Assembly: GCA_963782495.1 (NCBI GenBank)
Contig: CAWAJU010000009.1
Span: 186,001 to 250,000 of the forward strand
Direction of reading: 5' to 3'
From: DASQBT01 sp963782495
GTDB lineage: Bacteria; Pseudomonadota; Gammaproteobacteria; Burkholderiales; Thiobacillaceae
DNA length: 64,000 bases
This document shows, piece by piece, positions 57,421 through 64,000 of this stretch. How positions within the stretch are numbered: position 1 is the stretch's first letter; every line of letters begins with the position of its first letter. Made by a program: the position numbers and the translations under genes. The notes beneath the pieces are model-generated. The model saw only the letters and a list, made by a program, of their open reading frames with translations. It had not been told where the DNA came from and searched no databases.

Positions 57421-57500
57421 CGAAGGGGCAAGGGTCGAATCATCCAACCATAAAGCCATGAACAGACCAGAACACCTCCCCCATCCCGACTTCTCGCACG
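57421..57500 (+). repeat. Dispersed MNKPE-type repeat, copy 2
   Basis: AAGGGGCAAGGGTCGAATCA, then GCCATGAACAGACCAGAACA and CCTCCCCCATCCCGACTTCT. This copy runs into the start of the methyltransferase remnant (57458). It shares CCGACTTCTC with copy 1. Confidence 0.6.
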
Positions 57501-57766
57501 GGCTGCGTGCCAGCCTGCGCGAGCTCGCGGACGACCAGAAAGCGATTCCGCCCATTGCCAAGGATGCGGCGCAGATGCGGGCAACCGAGGCGGCGCTGCC
57601 GAAGATCCCGACCACGCATGACTTGTGGCAGGGCGACGCGCGCGCTTGACTTCGTCCCCGCCAACAGCGTGCATCTGGTGCCGACTTCTCCGCCCTGCTG
57701 GACGCTCAAAACCTGCAACGTCTCGCCCGGACTGATGGGAGAAATCGAGGATTGCGAAACGCTCGG
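57458..57766 (+). pseudogene. DNA methyltransferase N-terminal remnant
   Basis: The frame from ATG 57458 reads MNRPEHLPHPDFSHGL through LPKIPTTHDLWQGDAR, then shifts one base near 57642-57648 to LDFVPANSVHLVPTSPPCW and GLMGEIEDCETL. This matches the front of beta-class site-specific DNA methyltransferases (HDLWQGDAR motif region, then catalytic TSPPYW). Here the catalytic tyrosine has become cysteine and the rest of the enzyme is missing. Next to the PstI-type nuclease fragment it marks a dead restriction-modification locus. Confidence 0.7.
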
Positions 57767-57852
57767 AGCCGAGCGAGGAACTTGCCATCCAGAACTTCGC
57801 CATTCCACTCTCGGCGCGGGCCACGGCATTCGCCCGGACAAGGAGATAGCCT

Positions 57853-58308
57853 ATGCAATCGTCGGTACGCACGAACGACAGACTGATCGGATGGCTCATC
57901 GAGAAATTTGTTCCGCAGCTTGTGCCGGGGAGCCAGGTGGCCTATGCCAACGACAGTGGATTTGATTTCGATGAAACCCTGTTAAGCGACCTCGGCGTTG
58001 CCCCTGATTGTCGCCAGAGGTTGCCTGACCTGGTGCCGCATGACCCGGCGCACGACTGGCTGCTGGTGGTGGAGTCCGCCACCAGCCATGGGCCGATAGT
58101 CGGGCAACGATTGGAAGAACTGGCTCGGATTTTCCACAAGGTCAAGTGCCGCCTTATTCTGATCGCGGCATTTCCGAACCGCACAAGCATGACCAAGTAT
58201 CCCGGTTCGATCGCATGTGAAACCCATGCCTGGTGCGCCGGTGAGCCGGAACACGTGAGTCACTTCAACGGCATCCGGCTCCTGGGGCCGTATTCGTGCA
58301 GGGAATAA
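57853..58308 (+). pseudogene. BsuBI/PstI-type restriction endonuclease, C-terminal domain only
   Basis: A 151-residue frame whose body, RLPDLVPHDPAHDWLLVVESATSHGPI, FHKVKCRLILIAAFPNRTSMTKY and VSHFNGIRLLGPY, matches the C-terminal catalytic domain of BsuBI/PstI endonucleases. The N-terminal domain of about 150 residues is absent. It is called a truncated gene because the accompanying methyltransferase is broken and an active nuclease without it would be lethal. An unrelated solo use of the domain is possible. Confidence 0.7.
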
Positions 58309-58360
58309 GGCGAACTCGATCTACTGCATCAGACGCGCCGCTTGCCGAAGCCATCGCATC

Positions 58361-58412
58361 ATGCACACCGAAACAATTCCCGCCCACTTCAGCCAGACCA
58401 GCCGGATCATGG
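58361..58412 (+). pseudogene. Small-protein family, copy 1 (truncated)
   Basis: ATG 58361 opens MHTETIPAHFSQTSRIM, homologous to the first 17 residues of the full copy at 62477 (MQTEKIPVRITQTGQIM), at DNA level for about 50 bases. Beyond that point the sequence is unrelated, though the frame stays open to 58624. It looks like a 5' fragment. Confidence 0.6.
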
Positions 58413-58630
58413 TAACCCTCCCACGATTGGCGCCACTCATGACTAGAGAGCAGGGGAGGATAGCGCTTGTGTCGATCAAACTTACACGTCCCCAGGGAGA
58501 TCCACCCATCAATGCCGGTCGAATCGACTGGCTTTGTGAAAAAACAATATGTTGCACACCCTGTTCTGTGTTTGGCGTGTTGTGTGCTTATGACCCAACA
58601 AACGCGGTGCATTGCGTAGATTGATCAAAC

Positions 58631-58708
58631 CGAAGGAACCCGGTTCGAATAGTTTCGCCACAAGCCAATGAACAAGCCCGAACGCCTCCCCCACCCCGGT
58701 CGCCAGCC
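58631..58708 (+). repeat. Dispersed MNKPE-type repeat, copy 3
   Basis: CGAAGGAACCCGGTTCGAAT, then GCCAATGAACAAGCCCGAAC and GCCTCCCCCACCCCGGTCGC. Same order of elements as copies 1 and 2. The frame it opens (MNKPERLPHPG) continues into 58830-59042. Confidence 0.6.
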
Positions 58709-58829
58709 AACCTGCGCGGGTCCGCGCAAACCTGGTGCAGATCTCACCGCCTTGCCGAGCACCCGCAATGAGTTTTCCCTGGCACGGAATTCGCGCCATC
58801 CCGATGACAAGATGTTGGGGGAGGACAGA

Positions 58830-59042
58830 ATGATGAACACCGGAAACACGCTGCCGCACGCGGCACACAGCGATATCGAGCAGTCGGAATTGCTGGACAT
58901 CCTTGACAGGGTTGTCGAGGCCAAGTGCGGATTGTCGGAGATCTATCAGCTGCTGTATAAGGCCACGACCATGTCGGAGATACGCGCGCGCTTTGCGCGC
59001 TGGCAAGCGGAGCAGCAAGCGCGGGCGAGCAACGACGAGTAG
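58830..59042 (+). CDS. Small hypothetical helical protein
   Basis: A 70-residue protein from ATG 58830, preceded by GGGGGAGGA at an ideal distance, which decides this start over the in-frame ATG at 58668. The body (ELLDILDRVVEAKCGLSEIYQLLYKATTMSEIRARFARW) is helical and amphipathic. No family recognised. Confidence 0.6.
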   Translation: MMNTGNTLPHAAHSDIEQSELLDILDRVVEAKCGLSEIYQLLYKATTMSEIRARFARWQAEQQARASNDE

Positions 59043-59216
59043 CAGCAATCAGGGGGGCCGGGCCGAATTGTTCCCCCGCAGCTGCGAAACCGCCAGTTTC
59101 GCTAATGGAGCAGCCATCAAACGTGATTCAAGAACCAACTTCTCACACCAGCCCTCATAATTACAATACTGTTTGGCCCCTGCCGCGTTGATTCATCCCG
59201 GCCCGGCCCCTGCACA

Positions 59217-59810
59217 ATGCGACTTCTGCCCGCCCTGTTCGTCCTCGCCGTCACTGTCGGCGCGTGGAATTATCTTTCCACGCGCCCCATCAGTCATGCC
59301 GCCGGGCCTATCGCGCCACAAGCGCCGGTGCAGGTCAATCGCTCCGGCATGCCGGCATTTTCGGCGGCGGGTTACCGGATCACGCCCGTCGCGGACTTTT
59401 CTCTGCAAGCTCGGGTGCTCTCGACAGAGCGCTACTACCTGGGGCGCAAGGCGGACCTCTCGCCGATCGATCTCGCGCTCGGCTGGGGGCCGATGTCGGA
59501 CAGCGCGGTGTTGGCGCGACTGGACATCAGCCAGGGCGATCGCTTCTATTTCTATCGATGGGCGGGCAAGCCACCAATCGCTCGGGCGGAAATGATCGTG
59601 CACAGCGCGAACATGCACATGATTCCTGCCGATGACGAAATCAGAAGGCGCCTGGAACAGGTACGCGTGGGCCAGGTCGTCACCCTGAAGGGTTTTCTGG
59701 TGGACGCGCAGGCGCCCGATGGCTCGCGCTGGAACAGTTCCATGATCCGTACCGATTATGACAACGGCGCGTGCGAACTGGTGTGGGTGAAAGACATCAG
59801 TGTCCGCTGA
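59217..59810 (+). CDS. Conserved hypothetical protein with N-terminal anchor
   Basis: A 197-residue protein with one N-terminal hydrophobic segment (MRLLPALFVLAVTVGAW), then a conserved-looking body: LALGWGPMSD, RAEMIVHSANMHMIPAD, VRVGQVVTLKGFLVDA and a final GACELVWVKDI. The pattern recalls an uncharacterised proteobacterial family, but I can assign no function. No clear ribosome-binding site. Confidence 0.75.
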   Translation: MRLLPALFVLAVTVGAWNYLSTRPISHAAGPIAPQAPVQVNRSGMPAFSAAGYRITPVADFSLQARVLSTERYYLGRKADLSPIDLALGWGPMSDSAVLARLDISQGDRFYFYRWAGKPPIARAEMIVHSANMHMIPADDEIRRRLEQVRVGQVVTLKGFLVDAQAPDGSRWNSSMIRTDYDNGACELVWVKDISVR

Positions 59811-60082
59811 AGCGGGCGCTCGATGATCTGCCCTGGGCAACCCAGGCACCCCCGGCAAGGACTTTCCCCGTGCCGCCCGCGGCTGGATAAAGGGGCCTGG
59901 TTCGAACTCATCTCATTGATTGAGAAATCCGCGCCAACTGGAGGTGTCCGCTCTGCATCGCCCCTTTGGTTCTGAGTGCGGTCGACCGGATTTGGCTATG
60001 GGCTGCGGTCTTAAGTTACCAGAGACTGCTCCGCTCCCGGCATGTCAGGATGGATCGGTTCAACGTCACGTCTCACTCTTTC

Positions 60083-60934
60083 ATGTCAGCAGTCCGGATC
60101 AGGCTGCCCTTGGCCGTTGCGCTGTCGCTGGGGGTTCACGCGTGCCTGGCACTGTGGCTGGTCCAGATGCCGCCACCGCCTTCGGCAGCCCCGCAGCCCT
60201 TGCGGGTCAATCTCATGCTTGCGCCTGTGCAGAAGGTGAAACCTGTCCGGCCCGCCATCCGAACGCCGCAACACGCGGTGAAACGGGAACGCGTTCGCGG
60301 CGTGGATTCCCCCTCGCCCCCTCCCACGCCAGGGAAACATTTGACCTCCATGGCCGCACCGCCCGCGCCCACTGCGGAGGAATGGCAGCTTGCCTCCACC
60401 TACACACTCAAGAACAGCAAGCGCTACCGCTACAACTGGGGCCAGCTGGTTCGCAGCATGATGGGAACGGCGGTGGAAGGCGTTCAGCAGGGCCTGGTTC
60501 GATTCCATATCGAGATCGCGCCCGACGGCAAACTCGCCAGGGTGGAGGTGCTTTGGTCGACCTCGGATATAGCCGAGAAGCTTGCCTTGCAGGCGATTCG
60601 ATCCCTGCCGCCGCTGCCGCCCACGCCGACAGGACAACCTCTCGTTTTCGAGAAGACCATCGCATTTGTGCCGTTCGAGACGGGTTGGCCGCCGATCTAC
60701 AAGTATGACTGCCTTCCGGATCCTCCGTCTTTCCATAACCCGTTCGTGTGGGACGGTTCCTCGCCCCAGCCCACGTCGCAAGCCAATCCGGAAGACGCTT
60801 CGCCATCGCGCGGCGCCGCCCCACAGTCCGAGTGTCCCCCTGTTTCCGTGCCGGACTCGATCGATGCGGAAGCAAAGGACATGGAACGCCAATTCAAGGA
60901 ATGGGGCGCGGGCCGATTGAACGGATCTGATTGA
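60083..60934 (+). CDS. TonB-like energy transducer protein
   Basis: A 283-residue protein with an N-terminal transmembrane helix (AVALSLGVHACLALWLV), a Pro/Lys/Arg-rich linker (about 25-95) and a TonB C-terminal-like domain (GLVRFHIEIAPDGKLARVEVLWSTSD, then ALQAIRSLPPLPP). A Pro/Ser-rich extension follows. ExbB, ExbD and receptor genes are absent nearby. The start is uncertain; ATG 60050 in the same frame is possible, but 60083 gives a normal TonB N-terminus. Confidence 0.75.
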   Translation: MSAVRIRLPLAVALSLGVHACLALWLVQMPPPPSAAPQPLRVNLMLAPVQKVKPVRPAIRTPQHAVKRERVRGVDSPSPPPTPGKHLTSMAAPPAPTAEEWQLASTYTLKNSKRYRYNWGQLVRSMMGTAVEGVQQGLVRFHIEIAPDGKLARVEVLWSTSDIAEKLALQAIRSLPPLPPTPTGQPLVFEKTIAFVPFETGWPPIYKYDCLPDPPSFHNPFVWDGSSPQPTSQANPEDASPSRGAAPQSECPPVSVPDSIDAEAKDMERQFKEWGAGRLNGSD

Positions 60935-60989
60935 TTTTCCGGGAACGACGCCTTTGGCCGCGCAAGATTGAATTCTCCGACCTCAAGTC

Positions 60990-61148
60990 ATGCACACCAG
61001 GACAATCCCGGTCTGCGCTGCCCGGACCGGCGAAACCGTAAACGTGGTAGCGTTTGATAAGCGCGTCGATCATCTCATCCTGGTGCCGGGCAAAGCCATG
61101 CACAGCATGATGTTCGAGCAAACCCTTACGACAACGGCAGCCGCATGA
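60990..61148 (+). CDS. Small-protein family, copy 2 (short form, coupled)
   Basis: ATG 60990 opens a 52-residue frame, MHTRTIPVCAARTGETVNVV and further AFDKRVDHLILVPGKAMHS, homologous to residues 1-48 of the full copy at 62477, then a different end (TTTAAA). Its stop overlaps the ATG of the next gene as ATGA (61145-61148), so the downstream gene should be translated by coupling. Confidence 0.55.
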   Translation: MHTRTIPVCAARTGETVNVVAFDKRVDHLILVPGKAMHSMMFEQTLTTTAAA

Positions 61149-61579
61149 AAACACTCTTCTCCCTGTTCGAGTCCCCCTTCCCTCCCGATTTCGGTACCTT
61201 GTATCAGGAGCTGGGCATCGTGGAGAAGCGCTTCAGCGCCGCCCGCAACCTGCACCGGGCCTTGCAAAAACAGCCACCGGACTTTTTCGTGGGAGAATTC
61301 ATTTATGGCTGGGGCAACAACTACGCCGGGGCAAACGTCTCGAATCTGGACGTCACCTTGAGAACCCTGCAATGCGTTGCGCCGCACGCGAAGATGATCG
61401 TGTTCATGCAGCCCGGCGAGGAACCCCACATCGGCAAGCTGCTGGAGTTGTTTCCCATCCATGCCGTACTGAAATACCCGGTCACCGACGACCAGATGCG
61501 GGCCGCATTGCAAACCCCGACGGAAACCGCGCATGGTGCCAAGGGGCCAGGCTCAATGAAGCCCTCCACCAAGCCATGA
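61145..61579 (+). CDS. Hypothetical protein, possibly receiver-like fold
   Basis: A 144-residue protein (MKTLFSLFESPFPPDFGTLY) with alternating hydrophobic strands and helices: PDFFVGEFIYG, AKMIVFMQPGEEPHIGKLLELF and AVLKYPVTDDQMRAAL. The order resembles a degenerate CheY-like domain with KYPV in place of KP. The last 15 residues (MKPSTKP end) run into dispersed repeat copy 4. It begins in the ATGA overlap with the short frame before it. Confidence 0.6.
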   Translation: MKTLFSLFESPFPPDFGTLYQELGIVEKRFSAARNLHRALQKQPPDFFVGEFIYGWGNNYAGANVSNLDVTLRTLQCVAPHAKMIVFMQPGEEPHIGKLLELFPIHAVLKYPVTDDQMRAALQTPTETAHGAKGPGSMKPSTKP

Positions 61580-61590
61580 ACAAGCCCTTG
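61539..61590 (+). repeat. Dispersed MNKPE-type repeat, copy 4 (partial)
   Basis: CAAGGGGCCAGGCTCAATGA, then ACCAAGCCATGAACAAGCCC. Same order of elements as the earlier copies, without the CTCCCCCACCCC part. Two further half-copies carry only the AAAGGGGYC part, at 56879-56894 and 59889-59910. Confidence 0.5.
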
Positions 61591-61626
61591 CCGAATTGAT
61601 GCATCACTCACCGGAGCCCACCTTCC

Positions 61627-61731
61627 ATGTACACCGAAACCATTCCCGCCCGCTTCACCCTGACCGGCGAGACCATGGACGCGGCGGTGTTCGACAAGCG
61701 CGCCAGTCTCTTCACTGTGGTGCCGGGATGA
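61627..61731 (+). CDS. Small-protein family, copy 3 (34-residue short form, coupled)
   Basis: ATG 61627 opens MYTETIPARFTLTGETMDAA followed by VFDKRASLFTVVPG and a stop. It is homologous to residues 1-34 of the full copy at 62477. Its TGA (61729-61731) overlaps the ATG of the cupin gene (61728), again as ATGA. Confidence 0.55.
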   Translation: MYTETIPARFTLTGETMDAAVFDKRASLFTVVPG

Positions 61732-62393
61732 ATGCGGACCTGCGTGCGCGTGTCGTGCTCGCGACGGAATCGATGGCGTGGCTGGATACGGCACAGACGG
61801 GTATCTGGCGCAAACCGCTTGACCGGGATGATGGTGCGGCGGCCGGCACGACCAGCCTGCTGAAGTGTGCGCCGGAATGTGAATTCGATCCGCCCGATGA
61901 TGGTCTGGGAGAGGAGATTCTGGTTCTGGACGGCGCGCTTGCGGATGAGGAGGCCGAGTATGCGGCGGGTGCGTACCTGCGCAATCCGCCGGGCTCGCCA
62001 CGCGCGCCATGCACAGATCAGGGCTGCGTGTTGTTTGTAAAGCGCTACCCGTTTGATTCGGCAGATTGCGCCGTGGTGCGCATCGATACGATGAACGCGC
62101 GCTGGCTTCCCGGTTTGGTGCCCGGCCTGAGCGTGTTGCCCTTGCATGAGCATCGCCATGAGCATGCGGCGCTGGTTCGCTGGCAGCCGGACACCTATTT
62201 TGAGCCGCATACGCATTTTGGCGGCGAGGAGATTCTGGTGCTGTCCGGCAGATTCGAAGACGAGTTCGGCAGCTACCCGGCGGGCAGCTGGATCCGCAGT
62301 CCGCACCTGAGCCGCCATCAACCCTTTAGCCGCGCAGGCTGTACGATCTACGTCAAGACGGGGCATTTGTACCGGCAACAGGGCGCCGGTTGA
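61728..62393 (+). CDS. ChrR-like double-cupin protein
   Basis: A 221-residue protein with two ChrR-type cupin lobes. The second lobe has a full metal set (EPHTHFGGEEILVLSGRFEDE near residues 158-178). The first lobe reads FDPPDDGLGEEILVLDGALADE, so the PHTH histidines are replaced by PPDD and metal binding there is likely lost. ChrR proteins normally have an N-terminal zinc anti-sigma domain; it is missing here, and no ECF sigma gene is nearby. The start is fixed by the ATGA overlap with the short frame upstream. Function unknown; a sensor of oxidants or a sugar/metal enzyme is possible. Confidence 0.8.
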   Translation: MNADLRARVVLATESMAWLDTAQTGIWRKPLDRDDGAAAGTTSLLKCAPECEFDPPDDGLGEEILVLDGALADEEAEYAAGAYLRNPPGSPRAPCTDQGCVLFVKRYPFDSADCAVVRIDTMNARWLPGLVPGLSVLPLHEHRHEHAALVRWQPDTYFEPHTHFGGEEILVLSGRFEDEFGSYPAGSWIRSPHLSRHQPFSRAGCTIYVKTGHLYRQQGAG

Positions 62394-62476
62394 ACGCGCC
62401 GGGGTCGCATTGCCTTGGTGATTGGAACACCCTCGATTGACCGCATTTGAACTCAACCAACCGGAGCGCCGCCCAG

Positions 62477-62749
62477 ATGCAAACTGAGAAAATCCCCGTC
62501 CGCATCACCCAGACCGGCCAGATCATGGACGTGGTGGTGTTCGAAAAGCGCGCCAGTCACATCACCGTGGTGATCGGCGAAGGCATGCACAGCGTGAAGT
62601 GTGAGCTCACCCCCACGCGCACCGGCCAGGTCTACGCCGGCTCGGTGATGGGGCGGGAGATCGTCTACGAACACAGCCGCACCCAGGTACAGGCCGATCT
62701 CGACCGCGACAACCCCGTGCTGCGACAGTCGACGCGACGCAAGACTTAA
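62477..62749 (+). CDS. Small-protein family, copy 4 (full length)
   Basis: A 90-residue soluble protein: MQTEKIPVRITQTGQIMDVV, VVFEKRASHITVVIGEGMHS, then VKCELTPTRTGQVYAGSVMG and a charged end. It is the reference full-length copy for the truncated copies at 58361, 60990 and 61627. The fold looks beta-rich. I do not recognise a named family. Confidence 0.7.
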   Translation: MQTEKIPVRITQTGQIMDVVVFEKRASHITVVIGEGMHSVKCELTPTRTGQVYAGSVMGREIVYEHSRTQVQADLDRDNPVLRQSTRRKT

Positions 62750-62941
62750 GCACCAAACTGGAGCAGGCCAGACTGTCGTATGCAGACCCCGCCGAGGATG
62801 GAGATTTGATCTGCATCAAGGCAGCAAACGCTTGAGCGCATATTTCGTTTTATTGACTTGGGCTCTTGCTCATTCGGGCCTAAGCTAAGCTAAGCTTGCG
62901 TCTCAATGTGATGTGGACGCGGCCGGAACAGGTGTAAGGAA

Positions 62942-63352
62942 ATGATGCAGGTACTCGCCCTTGCGTTTCTTGTGTCAGCCGTCGCAGTCTGGTGGCAATT
63001 CGCAGCCAGGAGCAAGAAACAGCAGGCGGAGCTTGCGGCGCGACGGACTGCCGACAAGCGCTACCACTGCGTGGAAGTGCGCGCCGCAGCATTCGCCTGC
63101 GAGGCCGTCCAACAGCTGGGCAATGTCCGCTTCCTGTCGCGGGAAGCACCAAACCTGCCGGTTTCCGGCTGCAGCATGCCAAAAGGATGTGCCTGCCGCT
63201 ACATCCATCACGATGATCGCAGGGAAGACGACCGCCGCAATCCCTATGGGCAGTTGTCTAACGTTCCGCCCGCCATTGTGGGCGAGCGCCGTTCAAAAAC
63301 CGATCGGCGCAAGTCGCAGGAAGACGCCTTCAAGCCGTCGTTTGCCCGCTGA
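62942..63352 (+). CDS. Hypothetical protein with N-terminal membrane anchor and CxC/HH motif
   Basis: A 136-residue protein with a short N-terminal hydrophobic helix (VLALAFLVSAVAVWW) and a cytoplasmic body that has cysteines at about 42, 53, 77, 82 and 84 and the motif GCACRYIHHDDRREDDRR, which could bind metal. A basic tail (GERRSKTDRRKSQ) follows. AAGGA precedes ATG 62942. Similar small CRYxHHxDRR proteins are found in betaproteobacteria, function unknown. Confidence 0.7.
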   Translation: MMQVLALAFLVSAVAVWWQFAARSKKQQAELAARRTADKRYHCVEVRAAAFACEAVQQLGNVRFLSREAPNLPVSGCSMPKGCACRYIHHDDRREDDRRNPYGQLSNVPPAIVGERRSKTDRRKSQEDAFKPSFAR

Positions 63353-63488
63353 TCGAGAACAGTAGCGCCATGGAGGCCTGGCGGCGTTCAATTCTTTCGG
63401 GAGATCGGACGCGCTCAGCCGCAACCGGCCGGACTGTTGACGCGCACTTAATGCTGCTTGGCCCCCCGCAGACGGACCGACAAAAAAC

Positions 63489-63517
63489 AACCGCCCCGGA
63501 TTCTTGAGGGGCGGTTT
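63489..63517 (-). terminator. Intrinsic terminator-like hairpin
   Basis: AACCGCCCC (63489-63497) pairs with GGGGCGGTT (63508-63516) across a 10-base loop. The minus-strand side is followed by TGTTTTTTG, so it works best for the leftward transcript from 63888, though it could also stop rightward transcription. Confidence 0.7.
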
Positions 63518-63705
63518 CCGCGCAAGTACTGGCTTGCAAAACAGCAACAACAGTTCTTCTTGTTTAGGCCTTGAGGCTTTGCCTTCCTTTCCTTCTGTCA
63601 GCCAGGCTGCACGTGCGGCCTGGCTTTCGGCTGGCTCTGACTTCACTTGACTGGCCAGCTTCTTCCTGCTTGGCGACGATCCCGCTTTTGGCGCGCAACG
63701 ATGCG

Positions 63706-63888
63706 CTAATCCAGGGGTTTTCTCCGCCGACTGTGGCCTCCGGCAACATGGCTTTCCTCGTCCGGATCTTTTGGCAACGGCGCATCGGAACGCTCTCCGC
63801 GCCAGCCATCCAGGATTTGTTCCTCGCGGATACGCTCCAGCTCGTAATCGGTGACTGGCCTGTTCGACGGTTCCGGTCCCTTATCCAT
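63706..63888 (-). CDS. Small acidic hypothetical protein
   Basis: A 60-residue protein (MDKGPEPSNRPVTDYELERI) from ATG 63888, with GGGAGGG at a good distance upstream and a terminator-like hairpin about 190 bases downstream. It is charged and shows no signal or membrane segment. No family recognised. The spans 63353-63705 and 63889-64000 hold no other gene I can support. Confidence 0.55.
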   Translation of the reverse strand: MDKGPEPSNRPVTDYELERIREEQILDGWRGERSDAPLPKDPDEESHVAGGHSRRRKPLD

Positions 63889-64000
63889 TTGTCCCTCCCT
63901 TCAGCAGTAAGGCGGTCTGATCTTGCTGGTGCAGAGAGCGTGCCAAGGAAGAGGCGATTGAATTTGAAGGGATAAGTAAGGGCCCACCCTTACACCGTCG

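Noticed and set aside
55313..63400. Integron-like cassette array
   Set aside because: Small unrelated genes and repeats suggest it, but I see no integrase gene and no paired GTTRRRY/RYYYAAC attC sites, and gene orientation is mixed.
63571..63975. 134-codon plus-strand frame near the window end
   Set aside because: It overlaps the better supported minus-strand gene at 63706-63888 and its hairpin context, and has no domain.

Overview
The window looks like chromosome from a betaproteobacterial chemolithotrophic sulfur oxidiser, probably of the Nitrosomonadales (Thiobacillus/Sulfuricella-type). The basis is a sat-aprBA cluster, an FccB-like flavoprotein paired with a Rieske protein, a complete System I cytochrome c maturation operon (ccmABCDEFGHI), and the local orders dxs-folE2, rplU-rpmA-obgE/ispB/tRNA-Pro and PP0621-pilS-pilR. 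Placement is inferred from gene content; there is no rRNA here.

Layout. 1-2.8 kb: dxs and folE2. 2.9-5.0 kb (minus): Tat-exported Rieske protein and FccB-like flavoprotein. 5.4-7.1 kb: aspartic protease, class I glutamine amidotransferase, small coupled gene. 7.4-16.1 kb: sat, aprB, aprA, then a YkgJ-type cysteine-cluster protein, a DUF4124 protein and a CbbQ/CbbO-like AAA+/VWA pair with a 90-residue gene between them. 16.3-16.8 kb: a toxin-antitoxin pair broken in both genes. 16.9-19.8 kb: obgE, rpmA, rplU, ispB, tRNA-Pro(CGG). 20.0-28.1 kb: OmpA-family protein, a giant six-PAS hybrid histidine kinase, an HD-GYP response regulator. 28.3-36.8 kb: OYE-family oxidoreductase and the ccm operon. 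36.9-47.5 kb: PP0621 protein, PilS/PilR-type two-component system, CaCA exchanger, thioredoxin, AmpD, SYLF protein, phospholipase D-like lipoprotein, cation transporter, GH15 enzyme, MFS remnant. 47.6-53.9 kb: frameshifted purU, then nrdA and nrdB separated by about 0.94 kb of palindromic intergenic repeats. 54.0-63.9 kb: an accessory region.

The sulfur genes form one theme: an FccB-like enzyme would feed electrons from reduced sulfur into the periplasmic chain, AprBA and Sat would run the sulfite-APS-sulfate branch with ATP formation, and Ccm would mature the c-type cytochromes needed to carry the electrons. The AAA+/VWA pair has the form of a Rubisco-activase-type remodeller, but no Rubisco gene is present in the window.

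The accessory region is the most novel part. It holds an AT-rich three-gene module (HigB-like toxin, HigA-like antitoxin with a C-terminal tail, SecB-like protein) that fits a toxin-antitoxin-chaperone system; a ribbon-helix-helix/ParE pair with a candidate operator; an orphan Rap1a/Tai-like protein; remnants of a restriction-modification system; and four homologous copies of a small protein gene, two of which are truncated and end in ATGA overlaps with unrelated downstream genes. A dispersed repeat recurs through the same region. Several single-base frameshifts occur in the window (antitoxin, toxin, MFS remnant, purU, methyltransferase); they may be true decay or base-level errors.
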